Shown piece after piece: positions 35,367-43,759 of a DNA stretch of 64,000 nucleotides (position 1 is the first letter of the stretch; each line of letters opens with the position of its first letter). This DNA is from Desulfomicrobium apsheronum (GTDB lineage Bacteria > Desulfobacterota > Desulfovibrionia > Desulfovibrionales > Desulfomicrobiaceae): the NCBI RefSeq assembly GCF_900114115.1, contig NZ_FORX01000011.1:35816-99815 (forward strand), read 5' to 3'. The position numbers and the translations under genes were made by a program. Below the pieces are notes generated by a model, which ran no database searches, was not told where the DNA came from, and saw nothing but the letters and a program-made list of their open reading frames with translations.

Positions 35367-36272
35367 CTAGAGAACCGGGAGCTTGATGTTGACGGAAGTC
35401 ATTTCGCACGCGAACTGCTTGTAAGTTCGTTCCTCGTAGACGCTTCCTCCCAGTTCGCCAAGGATGAGACGTATCGAATGGGATGACAGCCATCTTGTCA
35501 TCTTGAGGTTTTCCAAAGAGCTTCCCTCGCACATGAATTCGTCTTCGAGATTGGACGACGGGAATACGCCTGTGATTTTGATGTGTATTTCCTTGTCCAT
35601 AGTGACGTTCAGTTTTATTTGGGAGTATTTTTCCGCATTCTCAACGGCTTCGCGGAGTGCGGTGTCGATGACGATGGTAAATAAAATGGAGTCACAGAGT
35701 AGAAAAAAATCGAAAATAACGCCGTTTTGAAGATCGTTGAATTCTGTTGTTAGCTGCAATTTCTTGCTTTCTATTCGTTCTTTATGTCGAAATTTTATTG
35801 TTTCGACAATATTTATGAGATCGACGTTGTCTCTCATTTTTTTGTATGTTTTATTCTCTATCATGGATACGATTGTAGATATATCTTTCTCATTAATAGA
35901 TGCATTATATATTTTGCAAGCGTCGTTGAGACTTGCAAGTAAATCATTTTTTTTGCAAGGCTTTTCTATTAGCCTGTATATAATGTCGTTATTAAAAGCA
36001 TATAGTGATGTTTTCAAGTCTGCATATCCTGTCATCAAAATTCGTATTGATTCAGGAGTAATTTTTTTAGCGTATTTAAGAAAGTCAATTCCATTCATTT
36101 CATCCATGCGCATATCGGAAACAATTACAGCATACGGCTTTTCGAGGCGCAACTTTCCTAAGGCTGTTTGCGGATTTGAAGCGATGGATATTTCAAATTC
36201 ATCCTTGTAGCATTTAGAGAAGGCTTCAAGAAGTCGCTTTTCATCGTCAACAAGCAGGACGCGTCTGTTCAT
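35367..36272 (-). CDS. Response regulator fused to a histidine-kinase-like ATPase domain
   Basis: A 301-residue protein starting at the ATG that overlaps the previous stop by four bases (ATGA). The N-terminal receiver has V-D-D-E, S-D-M-R-M-D and K-P-C. The C-terminal half looks like a GHKL ATPase fold with an N-box-like segment (R-E-A-V-E-N-A-E-K-Y-S) and a closing L-G-G-S-V...I-K-L-P. There is no phospho-acceptor histidine domain, and the D-x-G loop is not recognisable. It may be an anti-sigma-type or decoy module. AT-rich in the middle. Confidence 0.65.
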   Translation of the reverse strand: MNRRVLLVDDEKRLLEAFSKCYKDEFEISIASNPQTALGKLRLEKPYAVIVSDMRMDEMNGIDFLKYAKKITPESIRILMTGYADLKTSLYAFNNDIIYRLIEKPCKKNDLLASLNDACKIYNASINEKDISTIVSMIENKTYKKMRDNVDLINIVETIKFRHKERIESKKLQLTTEFNDLQNGVIFDFFLLCDSILFTIVIDTALREAVENAEKYSQIKLNVTMDKEIHIKITGVFPSSNLEDEFMCEGSSLENLKMTRWLSSHSIRLILGELGGSVYEERTYKQFACEMTSVNIKLPVL

Positions 36273-37480
36273 TGCAATACTCCTTGGATATTGTTCTGAC
36301 ACAATGTGCGCCAGTCAGTTATCATCTGTTGATGCTGTTCAGGGACGTTGCCCGTGAAAGCCAGGGTGTGTCGTTTGAATCGGTTCTGGATATGAACGAG
36401 TTCGTGGTCCAGGCTGTCCGCGACGTAGAGGACCATCTGAGGGGTGACGGCCTGTGACTCCATCACACTTTCGTCGTGATGGGAGCGCAGGATGGTGATC
36501 TGGTCATGGCTGAAGCCCCAACGGGCCAGAAGGTAGGCACCGACTTCGGCGTGGGAAGCCCCCATAATGCATCTTTCGGCGACGTCGATGGTGCAGTTTT
36601 CCTTTTGGACCATGGATATCACTTCCGAAAATTGATGCTTCATCTTTGAAGCAAAGATGAACTTTCCTATGTCGTGGAACATGGAGGCGATGACGCAGTC
36701 GTTGCAGCTCGTCTCGGGCAGATTGGAATTGGCTGCGATGAGTTTAGCGAGGCGCGCCACGCGGAGGCTGTGCTCCCAGAGCATCTTGATGGATATTTCG
36801 GAGTTGTCGAATTCCTTCAATTTATCGAAGAGATGCGAAGATTTGATGATGTTGAGCAGGGTCTGGGGTCCGAGCATCCGGACCGCATGCTCGATGTCCT
36901 TGACCTGTTTCGGAAAATTAAAAAAAGTACAGTTGATGATGCGGATGATGCTTGCGGCCAGGGCAACGTCCTGAGAGATGATCTTGCTGATGGTTCTGGA
37001 AGTGGCGTTGTCGTTCTCCAGTTCCCTTATGAGGCTCTCATACACGGCAGAGCTGCTTGGTATCGTTTCAATTTCGGCGATGATGTTCTTGATTTCGGCG
37101 CTCAGGATGATGTCGTTGGTACGCAACGTGTTGCGGATCGCGGCAATGAGGTCCTGGGTCTTGCAGGGTTTGCTCAAGTACTCGTTGGCCAACTGGATGT
37201 TTTTGATGACTGTTTCCTTGTCCGAGTATCCCGAGAGGATGATCTTGTCGACATCTGGTTTGCGCTTCTGGATGTTTCTAAGGACGTGGGTGCCGTCCAT
37301 GTTGGGCATGCGCATGTCCGTGACCACTACATCGGGCCAGATCCTGTCGAACATGTCGAGTCCTTCGGCACCGCTGGGCGCGAAACTCATGTCCCACTCA
37401 TTTTGCATGGAGCGCAAACTCAACCTGAGGCTTTCCAGAATGTTCTTATGATCGTCGATAAACAGAATCTTTGCTTTCAT
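36269..37480 (-). CDS. Response regulator with HDOD domain
   Basis: A 403-residue paralogue of the 27595-28833 protein: receiver (L-F-I-D-D, T-D-M-R-M-P, K-P-C) followed by HDOD with F-H-D-I-G-K. Opening residues (K-I-L-F-I-D-D-H-K-N-I-L-E-S-L-R-L-S-L-R) and the HDOD core are closely alike, so a tandem duplication followed by dispersal within the block is likely. It is the first gene of a three-gene run (HDOD, ATPase-like, degenerate HD). Confidence 0.88.
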   Translation of the reverse strand: MKAKILFIDDHKNILESLRLSLRSMQNEWDMSFAPSGAEGLDMFDRIWPDVVVTDMRMPNMDGTHVLRNIQKRKPDVDKIILSGYSDKETVIKNIQLANEYLSKPCKTQDLIAAIRNTLRTNDIILSAEIKNIIAEIETIPSSSAVYESLIRELENDNATSRTISKIISQDVALAASIIRIINCTFFNFPKQVKDIEHAVRMLGPQTLLNIIKSSHLFDKLKEFDNSEISIKMLWEHSLRVARLAKLIAANSNLPETSCNDCVIASMFHDIGKFIFASKMKHQFSEVISMVQKENCTIDVAERCIMGASHAEVGAYLLARWGFSHDQITILRSHHDESVMESQAVTPQMVLYVADSLDHELVHIQNRFKRHTLAFTGNVPEQHQQMITDWRTLCQNNIQGVLQ

Positions 37481-38629
37481 TCAAACCGACCGTTCAATGT
37501 ATTCAAGGAGTTGTGCTGCTGAGCAGGTCTTCGTCACATTTGCCGACTTCGGCGGTGTGCCACCATCACGTCCATGCGGTGATGTCACGTGGGCATGGAC
37601 AGATGTTCAGTTCATCATTGATTGCCTTATTACCGCATAATCACTAGAAAACGATGATTATTTTTACGTAAAAACTACGGAATACTCTATCCTGCTCTGG
37701 TGAAATTCGTAAATCATGGTAACTGCCGCGCACAGATTCAAGAGCTCAAATCATTTTGTGACATAATTTTTTAGAATGTGTCATTTTCAGGGCAGAGCGA
37801 GAGGAGAAAACTCTCTGGTGTCTGTGCTGCGTATTATTCGGTGAAGAAACTTTCAGTCGCGCCTTGTCAGACCTTCCCGATGCCCCTGCCAGGGAGATGA
37901 ACATGAGTTGCTGTACTTGATTGTTTAAAATCGAAGTGGTCTGTGATCACTCAGTATTTGCAGTTCGCTGGTGCATGAGCAATATTTTACGTAAAATGCA
38001 AGAATAATTTTTTTGTTTTTCGCGGAAAATATAATTTGTATGACATGAGATTTCCGAATAATTTAGGGGAAAAGGCTTGTAGTACATACTTTTAGTTGTG
38101 GTAACTCTTATTATCAGTTCAAAAAAAGTTGCATAATTGTATCTGCATGCAGGTACAATATAGTTGGAAATGAAAAAAAGGAAAAAGAGCGGATGAGCTG
38201 AGTTTCATACTCGTAACCGCGTGGTCGGTTTGGGTATGCGACACGGTAAAAAGGTTGCGATCGACCCTGGAAGTCATTCCTGCGAACATGTGCCCAGCAT
38301 GGGTAGACGGGTCATGTCGGGCAACGGCGCGAAATTTTTTTTTATGCGGTTAGAAAGGCATGGATCCCCTTTTTCAAGGGGATGAAGGCTTTTTGCGGTG
38401 CTTCTTTCTTCAAAGGGGATGACGGCATTGTGCGGTGTTTCCTTCTCCAAGAGGATGAAGGCATTATGCGGTGATTCCTCCTTCGAGGGGATTGCAACTT
38501 TTTGCAGGCGAATCTTGAAATGAGAATTTTTCAGCATGTGATGTCGTTTGTTTGATTCATTCAAAATTTGATATTTGATAAATATATTTAGATAGTTATA
38601 TATTTGTCAGAACGCTTGGAGGCCTTTTT
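37481..38629. other. Long divergent intergenic region with repeated sequence motifs
   Basis: No supported gene lies in these 1149 bases between the leftward HDOD operon and the rightward LuxR gene. I see TTACGTAAAA-type boxes near 37666 and 37987. A G-G-T-R-A-A-A-T-T-C-G-T-A motif near 37701 is also found near 14477. An 8-bp stem is formed by GTCCATGC/GCATGGAC (37570-37600), and a 36-bp tandem repeat array occupies 38352-38515. A minus-strand open frame over the array (38274-38564) is only the repeat translated. Confidence 0.5.
38352..38515. repeat. Degenerate 36-37 bp tandem repeat, four units (array 1)
   Basis: Four imperfect units start around 38369. The core GGGGATGA recurs at 38378, 38415, 38451 (GAGGATGA) and 38487 (GGGGATTG), followed by a TGCGGTG-type segment. 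The array is introduced by a 20-base sequence beginning AGAAAGGCATGG that is identical to the one opening array 2 at 42702. There are no spacers, so it is not a CRISPR. Confidence 0.75.
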
Positions 38630-39304
38630 GTGACAGACAAGATACTCATAGTTGACGACGATCCGCATATTCTCGAGGGGATGCGGGCCTTGCTGGCCAA
38701 TTATTTCCATGTGCGAACGGCCCATGGGCCCGAACAGGGCCTTCAGGATTTGCGATCGAGCGGGCCGTACGCCGTCGTGGTTTCCGACCTGAAAATGCCG
38801 GGAATGAGCGGAATCGACTTTTTAGCGAGAGTGAGAGAGGTGTCCCAGCAAACGGTGAGAGTCATGCTGACCGGATATGCCGATGTGGAAACCGCGGTCG
38901 CCGCGGTCAACAGGGGAGAGGTCTTTCGTTTCCATACCAAGCCATGTCCCACGGATGTGCTCCGCCAGACGCTCACGGACGCATTGTCCAAGTTCAGGAC
39001 CGAGAGCCTCATGCACCAGGAATCGCTGCAGGGCTCGGCGGAGGCGAGACGTGCCTTGTCTGATGACGACGCGATGCCCGGAGTTTCGGTTCCGGTGCCT
39101 GGGATGCCGCTCATGGTGCTGCTGACGGGCAAGGAGTTGCGGGTGGCGGAATTGATCCGGATGGACGCTTCGTCCAAAGAGATCGCCAAGGTCATGAACA
39201 TTTCCCCCCGGACCGTGGAGGCCCACCGGGAGAACATCCGCAAGAAGCTTGGACTGGCCAATGTAAAGATCAATCTACAGAGTTATCTGAAGTCGATCAT
39301 GTGA
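38630..39304 (+). CDS. LuxR/FixJ-type response regulator
   Basis: A 224-residue regulator starting at a GTG behind a strong ribosome binding site (GGAGG). It has a receiver (V-D-D-D, S-D-L-K-M-P, K-P-C) and a C-terminal LuxR-type helix-turn-helix (S-S-K-E-I-A-K-V-M-N-I-S-P-R-T-V-E-A-H-R-E-N-I-R-K-K-L). It is transcribed divergently from the other receiver genes and is the only classical DNA-binding output of the block. It is therefore the best local candidate for a regulator of the pilus or glycan operons. Confidence 0.92.
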   Translation: MTDKILIVDDDPHILEGMRALLANYFHVRTAHGPEQGLQDLRSSGPYAVVVSDLKMPGMSGIDFLARVREVSQQTVRVMLTGYADVETAVAAVNRGEVFRFHTKPCPTDVLRQTLTDALSKFRTESLMHQESLQGSAEARRALSDDDAMPGVSVPVPGMPLMVLLTGKELRVAELIRMDASSKEIAKVMNISPRTVEAHRENIRKKLGLANVKINLQSYLKSIM

Positions 39305-39429
39305 CGTTGCCGGCGGCGGTTGTCACGCCAGGGGATGGCGCTGCCGGGACTCAAGCATGCACAAAGGCCCTGCTTGCGCATGTCCGTGCTCGTCATCGTA
39401 AGCGGCATCGACCGCCTCTTTTTTTGGGT

Positions 39430-39804
39430 TCACACCATGGGCGTGCATCCGTAGCGTCGCAATTCCTGTCTGAGTTCCTCGTTTTTCGACCGCTGCCATT
39501 CGATTTCCTTCTTCAGCCTTTCGATGGCGGAGTCGTCGCTTTCCTCGTCGCATAGCTGCATGCATTCCTCGCCGCCGCCTACAAAGGTCTCCTTCCAGAA
39601 GAGGAGGCGCCCGACCGTCACCCCGTATTCATGGCTCAGAGCTTCGAGGCTTTCACCTCCGAGTATCCGCAAGGCGGCCTCGGTTTTGTGTTTTGTCTGA
39701 TATGATTTGGCTTTTTTTCGGCCCAAAGTGTCGGTTTCCAGAGGGGCGTACGGAACTTTGGAAGACGCGTGATTCTTTTTCAAGTCCGTTTTTTCGATTT
39801 TCAT
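39430..39804 (-). CDS. Orphan helix-turn-helix protein resembling IS3 OrfA
   Basis: A 124-residue protein with good ribosome binding site AAGGAGG. A transposase-like helix-turn-helix (K-T-E-A-A-L-R-I-L-G-G-E-S-L-E-A-L-S-H-E-Y-G-V-T-V-G-R-L) is followed by a Glu/Lys-rich coiled coil (E-R-L-K-K-E-I-E-W). No OrfB or inverted repeats accompany it, and the frame is intact. It may be a stand-alone or domesticated OrfA-type DNA-binding protein, or what is left of an IS. Confidence 0.6.
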   Translation of the reverse strand: MKIEKTDLKKNHASSKVPYAPLETDTLGRKKAKSYQTKHKTEAALRILGGESLEALSHEYGVTVGRLLFWKETFVGGGEECMQLCDEESDDSAIERLKKEIEWQRSKNEELRQELRRYGCTPMV

Positions 39805-39952
39805 GAGTCATACCTCCTTACTGCCTGCGTTGTTGATTAATGGTGTCCCGGACCAGAGCCGGGGTGTCACGGCGCGTTGAATTCGAAAAAAGAGGGACAC
39901 TGAAAGGCCTGTTGCGCGATGTCCTGCGCAGGCCATGCAATGTCCGCCGGTG

Positions 39953-40609
39953 TCATCCCGTCGCCACCAGGAGCATGGCCCGTTTCTTGGCCGCCCACAT
40001 GGGCTCGAACTCGTCCCTTGGGATGGCCTTGACGCCAAAGAGCGGGTCCATGACCCAGATCGTCGTGCGCGATACGGCGAAGACCGTCACGAAATGGCTG
40101 AATTTCGGGACGAAACGTTCAGTCACGTATTCGAAGAACCGTCCGTAGAGGGGGATCTTGCGCATGAAGTTGAATATGTAATGGTTATATTCCATTTCAA
40201 GGGGGACGATGATGGGTCGCCCATTCATGATCTGCAGTTCCAGAAATTCCGTTCCGCCTGTCAGGGCATAGGCCTGTTTGTTTCGGCCCGTGGCGATGTC
40301 CTTGAGCTCACCGACCCTGTAGCCGGTCTTCGTGTTTTCCGGCGGCGAGTGCCGAAGCAGATCCGCCTGGCTGACCGGGTCGTCCCAGTAGGCCAGAACG
40401 CTGACCAGGCAGGCCAGGCCGCAGGAGTAGTCATTGTGCTGCGCGACGAAGGCGACCGTCACGTAGGTCGTCTCCTCCAGCAGGCCCGTGGAGGTCAGCT
40501 GTACGATATTGTCGATGTTCGAGGGCATGCAGCCTGCCAGCACCAGGGCCAGGAGCCACTTGATGAGGCCATTTGCCCTGCGGCGCGGCCTGGCGTCAGG
40601 CGGCTTCAC
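39953..40609 (-). CDS. Lipoprotein C39-family cysteine peptidase
   Basis: A 218-residue protein with a signal peptide ending in lipobox L-A-G-C (Cys27). A papain-fold C39 peptidase domain follows: oxyanion Gln six residues before the nucleophile (Q-H-N-D-Y-S-C-G-L-A-C-L), then H in F-S-H-F-V-T-V and D in W-V-M-D-P. All catalytic residues are present. C39 domains usually cut leader peptides at double-Gly sites inside ABC exporters; here the enzyme is free and lipid-anchored in the periplasm. Its ATG overlaps the stop of the PilZ gene by four bases, so the two are made together. Confidence 0.85.
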   Translation of the reverse strand: MKPPDARPRRRANGLIKWLLALVLAGCMPSNIDNIVQLTSTGLLEETTYVTVAFVAQHNDYSCGLACLVSVLAYWDDPVSQADLLRHSPPENTKTGYRVGELKDIATGRNKQAYALTGGTEFLELQIMNGRPIIVPLEMEYNHYIFNFMRKIPLYGRFFEYVTERFVPKFSHFVTVFAVSRTTIWVMDPLFGVKAIPRDEFEPMWAAKKRAMLLVATG

Positions 40610-41259
40610 ATAGGCCTCCGGGAGTGCGCCAGTCCTGCTTCAAGAAGCGGGGCGATGTCTGTGTGGTCCTGAAAGGCCAGTCCGGCGCGTTTTCCGCAGA
40701 CCCAGACGGAGTGACAGGTCGTGACGTCAAGGAGTGTCCTGCCGTCCGGGGCGGTCAGGGTCAGAGTCAGGATCGCCCCGTTCCGGGCAGCCTCTTTGAG
40801 GCCTTTCACGCTGCTCTGCTGGGCCTTGGAGATATCGATCTGCAGGCCCCCGGCGCAGACATCGACGGGAGTCGCCGTGATGGGCGCGAAAGGGCCTTTC
40901 AAGGTTGCGACAAAGTGGTGGGGCATGGCGTTTCGCGCTGAGGTTCTGCGTTCGGTTCCGCGGCGCATGATCCGGTCAAGGAGTTTGAGCCGGCAGCACG
41001 CGCAGCGCATGAGCCAGATCACGGTCAGGATCAGTCCAAGGCCTACCGCCACGGCGGTAAGCTGAATCCACAGCGCCACCCGCGCCTGATTCTCGGAGTA
41101 CGATTCGCCGCAGACGTTGCAGGCCGGGTGCTCCTGCTCCATGACCTGGCAGGCGATGGTCTGGTCTTCCTGCAGGGGGATGCGGGGGGCATGGTCGGCC
41201 ATGGCGGCCTGGGGCGCCAGCAGGAGGCAGGCGAGCAGGATCGGGTACAGCATTCTCAT
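40606..41259 (-). CDS. Membrane protein with cytoplasmic PilZ (c-di-GMP receptor) domain
   Basis: A 217-residue protein with an N-terminal signal-like helix (1-21), a short periplasmic loop with C-x-x-C (A-C-N-V-C-G), a membrane helix at about 59-81 and a cytoplasmic PilZ domain. The PilZ R-x-x-x-R (R-T-S-A-R) is present. The second motif reads D-V-C-A-G-G, with Cys in place of the usual Ser. The start at 41259 is chosen because it creates a signal peptide; an upstream extension would be unstructured. Translational coupling to the C39 peptidase suggests it controls or houses that enzyme. Confidence 0.8.
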   Translation of the reverse strand: MRMLYPILLACLLLAPQAAMADHAPRIPLQEDQTIACQVMEQEHPACNVCGESYSENQARVALWIQLTAVAVGLGLILTVIWLMRCACCRLKLLDRIMRRGTERRTSARNAMPHHFVATLKGPFAPITATPVDVCAGGLQIDISKAQQSSVKGLKEAARNGAILTLTLTAPDGRTLLDVTTCHSVWVCGKRAGLAFQDHTDIAPLLEAGLAHSRRPM

Positions 41260-41643
41260 GACGGCGCTCTCAAGGCTTGGTGGTCTGGGCCTGCACCGGT
41301 GGATCGCCTGGCGCGGCGGGTCCCGGTGACTTGCGCGCCCTGATCGACCGGCGTCCGCGGTTGCGGACCGGCGTTTGAGGTCGGCCAATATCACGGCTGG
41401 GCCAGGGATTCCACGCTTCAGGGGCTGCACTGGGATTCTTTCCGTAATAATTTGTCTATGGTTCGAGCTAACGGGTGATGTAGTAATGTTGTTATGAACT
41501 ATATCGAGCCCGGTTTGGCCGTCATAAGCAGGTACATAAAAGGATTGAGTCCCGTCCCCCCGATCTTCGGGCGCGCCCTGAAGCAGTCTGAAACCGTGGG
41601 GCCGTTCGATGGCCTTGGGTTGGAGGACCGCGATGGGGCGGCA

Positions 41644-42675
41644 ATGCCGCACGTGCAGCAGGTGCGGGACAGGGCCTGCGTCATCGGGGCGGGTGGCATG
41701 ATCGGCAGTGGGCTCATGCGCGCCCTGGCGGACAGCTGTTGCGGGGACATCGTCGGGACGGTCTGCAACGAAGCCCCGTACTTCGGGCCCATGGAAGGTG
41801 TACGTCTTGAACGTCTGGATCTGCGCGACAAGGTTGCGGTGCGGGGCTTTTTTCTTGCGGAGCGCCCCGCCAGGGTCTTTCTGGCCGCGACCAGCATGTG
41901 CGGCGCAGAGGCCGCCGAGAGATCGCCGGCCACGTACCTGCAAGAGCAGTTGGAGATTCAGACCGTCCTCATTCAGGCGGCCTTCGAGGCAGGCGTGCGG
42001 CGACTGCTGTTTGTGGGCTCTGCGCGGCTTCGCCCCCAAAACGCCCCGAGAATCCTGGAGGGGCCGGATATGCTGGCCGATGCTGGAAACCCCTGCGATG
42101 AGATCTTCGCATTAGCCAGGATCGTCGGCCTCAAGATGTGCCAGTACTACAACCGCCAATACGGGACGCGATTCATGGGCGTCCTGCCAACGAGCGTCTA
42201 TGGCCCGGGCGACAATTTTCGTCCCTGCATGTCACGGGTGCTGCCCGGCATGCTCCAGCGCCTGCACGAGGCCAAACATGCTCGCCTGCAGAGCGTGAGG
42301 CTCAGCGGGCGCTGTTTCGCAGGCAATGATCTGCTGCACGTGGACGACATGGCCCAGGCATGCGTGTTTCTCATGAACCTGCCGGACGAAGAGCTGCGCC
42401 GGGAACTGCTTCGTGCGCCGGGGGCCTGCTTCATCACTGCCGGGAGCGGACGGGTGACCACTGTTATGGAGTTGGCCGAGATCGCTGCCAGGGTCGTCGG
42501 CTTCGACGGACGCCTGGTCTTCGACGCACCACGGGGAGACGGCTCGTCGTGCGGGGCCGTCGATGTCTCGCGCCTTGAAAGTCTGGGCTGGAAAGCCCGC
42601 ATCGGCCTGGAGGAAGGCGTCCGGGAGACCTACGAATGGTACCGCCACAACACCGCACACGCCTTCTGGTACTGA
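41644..42675 (+). CDS. GDP-fucose-synthase-like NAD-dependent epimerase with lost catalytic residues
   Basis: The frame opens at 41494, but the ATG at 41644 has a GGGG-type ribosome site and places the Rossmann motif (G-A-G-G-M-I-G) near the N-terminus, as in the family; this gives 343 residues. The closest pattern is WcaG/GDP-L-fucose synthase (Y-L-Q-E-Q-L...L-L-F-V-G-S-A-R, G-L-K-M-C-Q-Y-Y-N-R-Q-Y-G). The catalytic Ser is Ala (G-S-A for G-S-S), and the Y-x-x-x-K pair reads F-A-L-A-R, so Tyr and Lys are both replaced. Normal epimerase/reductase activity is unlikely. It lies 1.4 kb before the glycan cluster. Confidence 0.75.
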   Translation: MPHVQQVRDRACVIGAGGMIGSGLMRALADSCCGDIVGTVCNEAPYFGPMEGVRLERLDLRDKVAVRGFFLAERPARVFLAATSMCGAEAAERSPATYLQEQLEIQTVLIQAAFEAGVRRLLFVGSARLRPQNAPRILEGPDMLADAGNPCDEIFALARIVGLKMCQYYNRQYGTRFMGVLPTSVYGPGDNFRPCMSRVLPGMLQRLHEAKHARLQSVRLSGRCFAGNDLLHVDDMAQACVFLMNLPDEELRRELLRAPGACFITAGSGRVTTVMELAEIAARVVGFDGRLVFDAPRGDGSSCGAVDVSRLESLGWKARIGLEEGVRETYEWYRHNTAHAFWY

Positions 42676-42701
42676 GTGCGCCTGCACGCTTCTTCCCCGC
42701 A

Positions 42702-42830
42702 AGAAAGGCATGGATCCCCTTCTTCATGGGGATGACGACACTATGCGGTGCTTCCTCCTTCGAGGGGATGACGGCTCTTTTGCATTGCTTCCCTCTTCAA
42801 GGGCACGCCGTCTTATGCAGAGTCATCAGC
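42702..42830. repeat. Degenerate 36 bp tandem repeat, three units (array 2)
   Basis: The same repeat family as at 38352. It has the identical 20-base lead-in sequence, GGGGATGA cores at 42728 and 42764, and a decayed third unit near 42800. It starts 27 bases after the epimerase stop. The two arrays bracket the genes from the LuxR regulator to the epimerase. Confidence 0.75.
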
Positions 42831-42959
42831 AAGCATGATTGTCCTGACATGTCGTACGTAATAAATACGTAATTTAATTTGTTTCCAGTTTCGTTGCATT
42901 TTAATATCTGAAAGACATTATCAGGCAACTTCTCATGATTCTTACCATGGATTGTGAAT

Positions 42960-43139
42960 ATGATCTTTTATCTTTCATTGTTCTTCTTTTTTTATGTGTC
43001 GATCATCGTCTGGTTTGTTTATGAGTGGAAGCATGTGCCCATGCTGTCCGAGAGGTGCCCTGTGTGCGACGCGCTTGGCGATGTGCACAACGGGGATATC
43101 TTTAAATGCACCGAGTGCAGGTATGTTTGGGGATTGTGA
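42960..43139 (+). CDS. Small membrane protein with zinc ribbon
   Basis: A 59-residue protein (61 if the GTG at 42954 is used) with one N-terminal membrane helix (F-Y-L-S-L-F-F-F-F-Y-V-S-I-I-V-W-F-V-Y) and a C-terminal C-P-V-C...C-T-E-C zinc ribbon. The ribosome binding site is poor. Two TACGTAA elements lie about 90-105 bases upstream. Function unknown; such tiny zinc-ribbon membrane proteins often assist larger complexes. Confidence 0.55.
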   Translation: MIFYLSLFFFFYVSIIVWFVYEWKHVPMLSERCPVCDALGDVHNGDIFKCTECRYVWGL

Positions 43140-43183
43140 GGTTGCGCCGGACTCCATTTTTTTAAGGGGCCGGGAGGGGAGTT

Positions 43184-43669
43184 ATGAAAACATTACTCGA
43201 AGCCGGTGATGCGCGTTACGTCGATATCCGAATTTCCATGAGCGACGCGCAAAGGGAGATCGTTTCCGTCACCCCTGCCGGAAGGGCTCCGGCAGGGGCT
43301 GATGGGGCGACTGTGGTTCGTGACGGCGGGTTGGCGGATATCCTTTATCCGCAAGGCGGACGTCAGACCCCGGCGCCTGGCCGCACCGCACCGGACCTTT
43401 CGGGCGGCAAGGGTGCCGAGCCGCCGGACTTCGAGCAGGTTTTCACGCGGGCGCAGGAGCAGTTGCGCGATATGGAGCGCACGCTGCGCGAGCCGGCCCG
43501 CGTGGTCATCACCCTGGGCGGCCCCGCCCGCACGGCAGTGCCCCCGGGCCCGGCCAGCGAGGTGGCCGCGCCCTATCGCAGCCCGCTGCGTACCGCGGGC
43601 ATGGCCGCAACCAGCTACGCCGGCCCAGGCCGGGGCGCGCGGTCCGCGATCATCGACATCAAGATATAG
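43184..43669 (+). CDS. Hypothetical GC-rich protein
   Basis: A 161-residue protein with a very strong ribosome binding site (GGGAGGGGAG). It is rich in Ala, Pro, Gly and Arg, with a short helical segment (Q-V-F-T-R-A-Q-E-Q-L-R-D-M-E-R-T-L) and otherwise disordered composition. No signal peptide or membrane helix. I do not recognise a family. GC skew at third positions supports coding. Confidence 0.6.
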   Translation: MKTLLEAGDARYVDIRISMSDAQREIVSVTPAGRAPAGADGATVVRDGGLADILYPQGGRQTPAPGRTAPDLSGGKGAEPPDFEQVFTRAQEQLRDMERTLREPARVVITLGGPARTAVPPGPASEVAAPYRSPLRTAGMAATSYAGPGRGARSAIIDIKI

Positions 43670-43759
43670 TCTTGCGGGCGCGGCAGGCCGGCCTCGGCCA
43701 TGCCGCCGACCCGGATTGACCACCGTACGCATCCCAATCCCCGACCCCCTGATTATTAC

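Noticed and set aside
35332..35532. Longer start for the degenerate-HD receiver protein
   Set aside because: The extension would run into the preceding gene, has unstructured composition, and the receiver begins right at 35331.
38274..38564. Protein-coding gene over the first repeat array (minus strand)
   Set aside because: The translation is only the tandem repeat, with no ribosome binding site.
41260..42039. Long N-terminal extension of the PilZ protein
   Set aside because: It would overlap the epimerase gene in antisense and remove the signal peptide that starts at 41259.
38352..42830. CRISPR array at the 36-bp repeats
   Set aside because: The units are head-to-tail without unique spacers and vary internally, and no cas genes are present.
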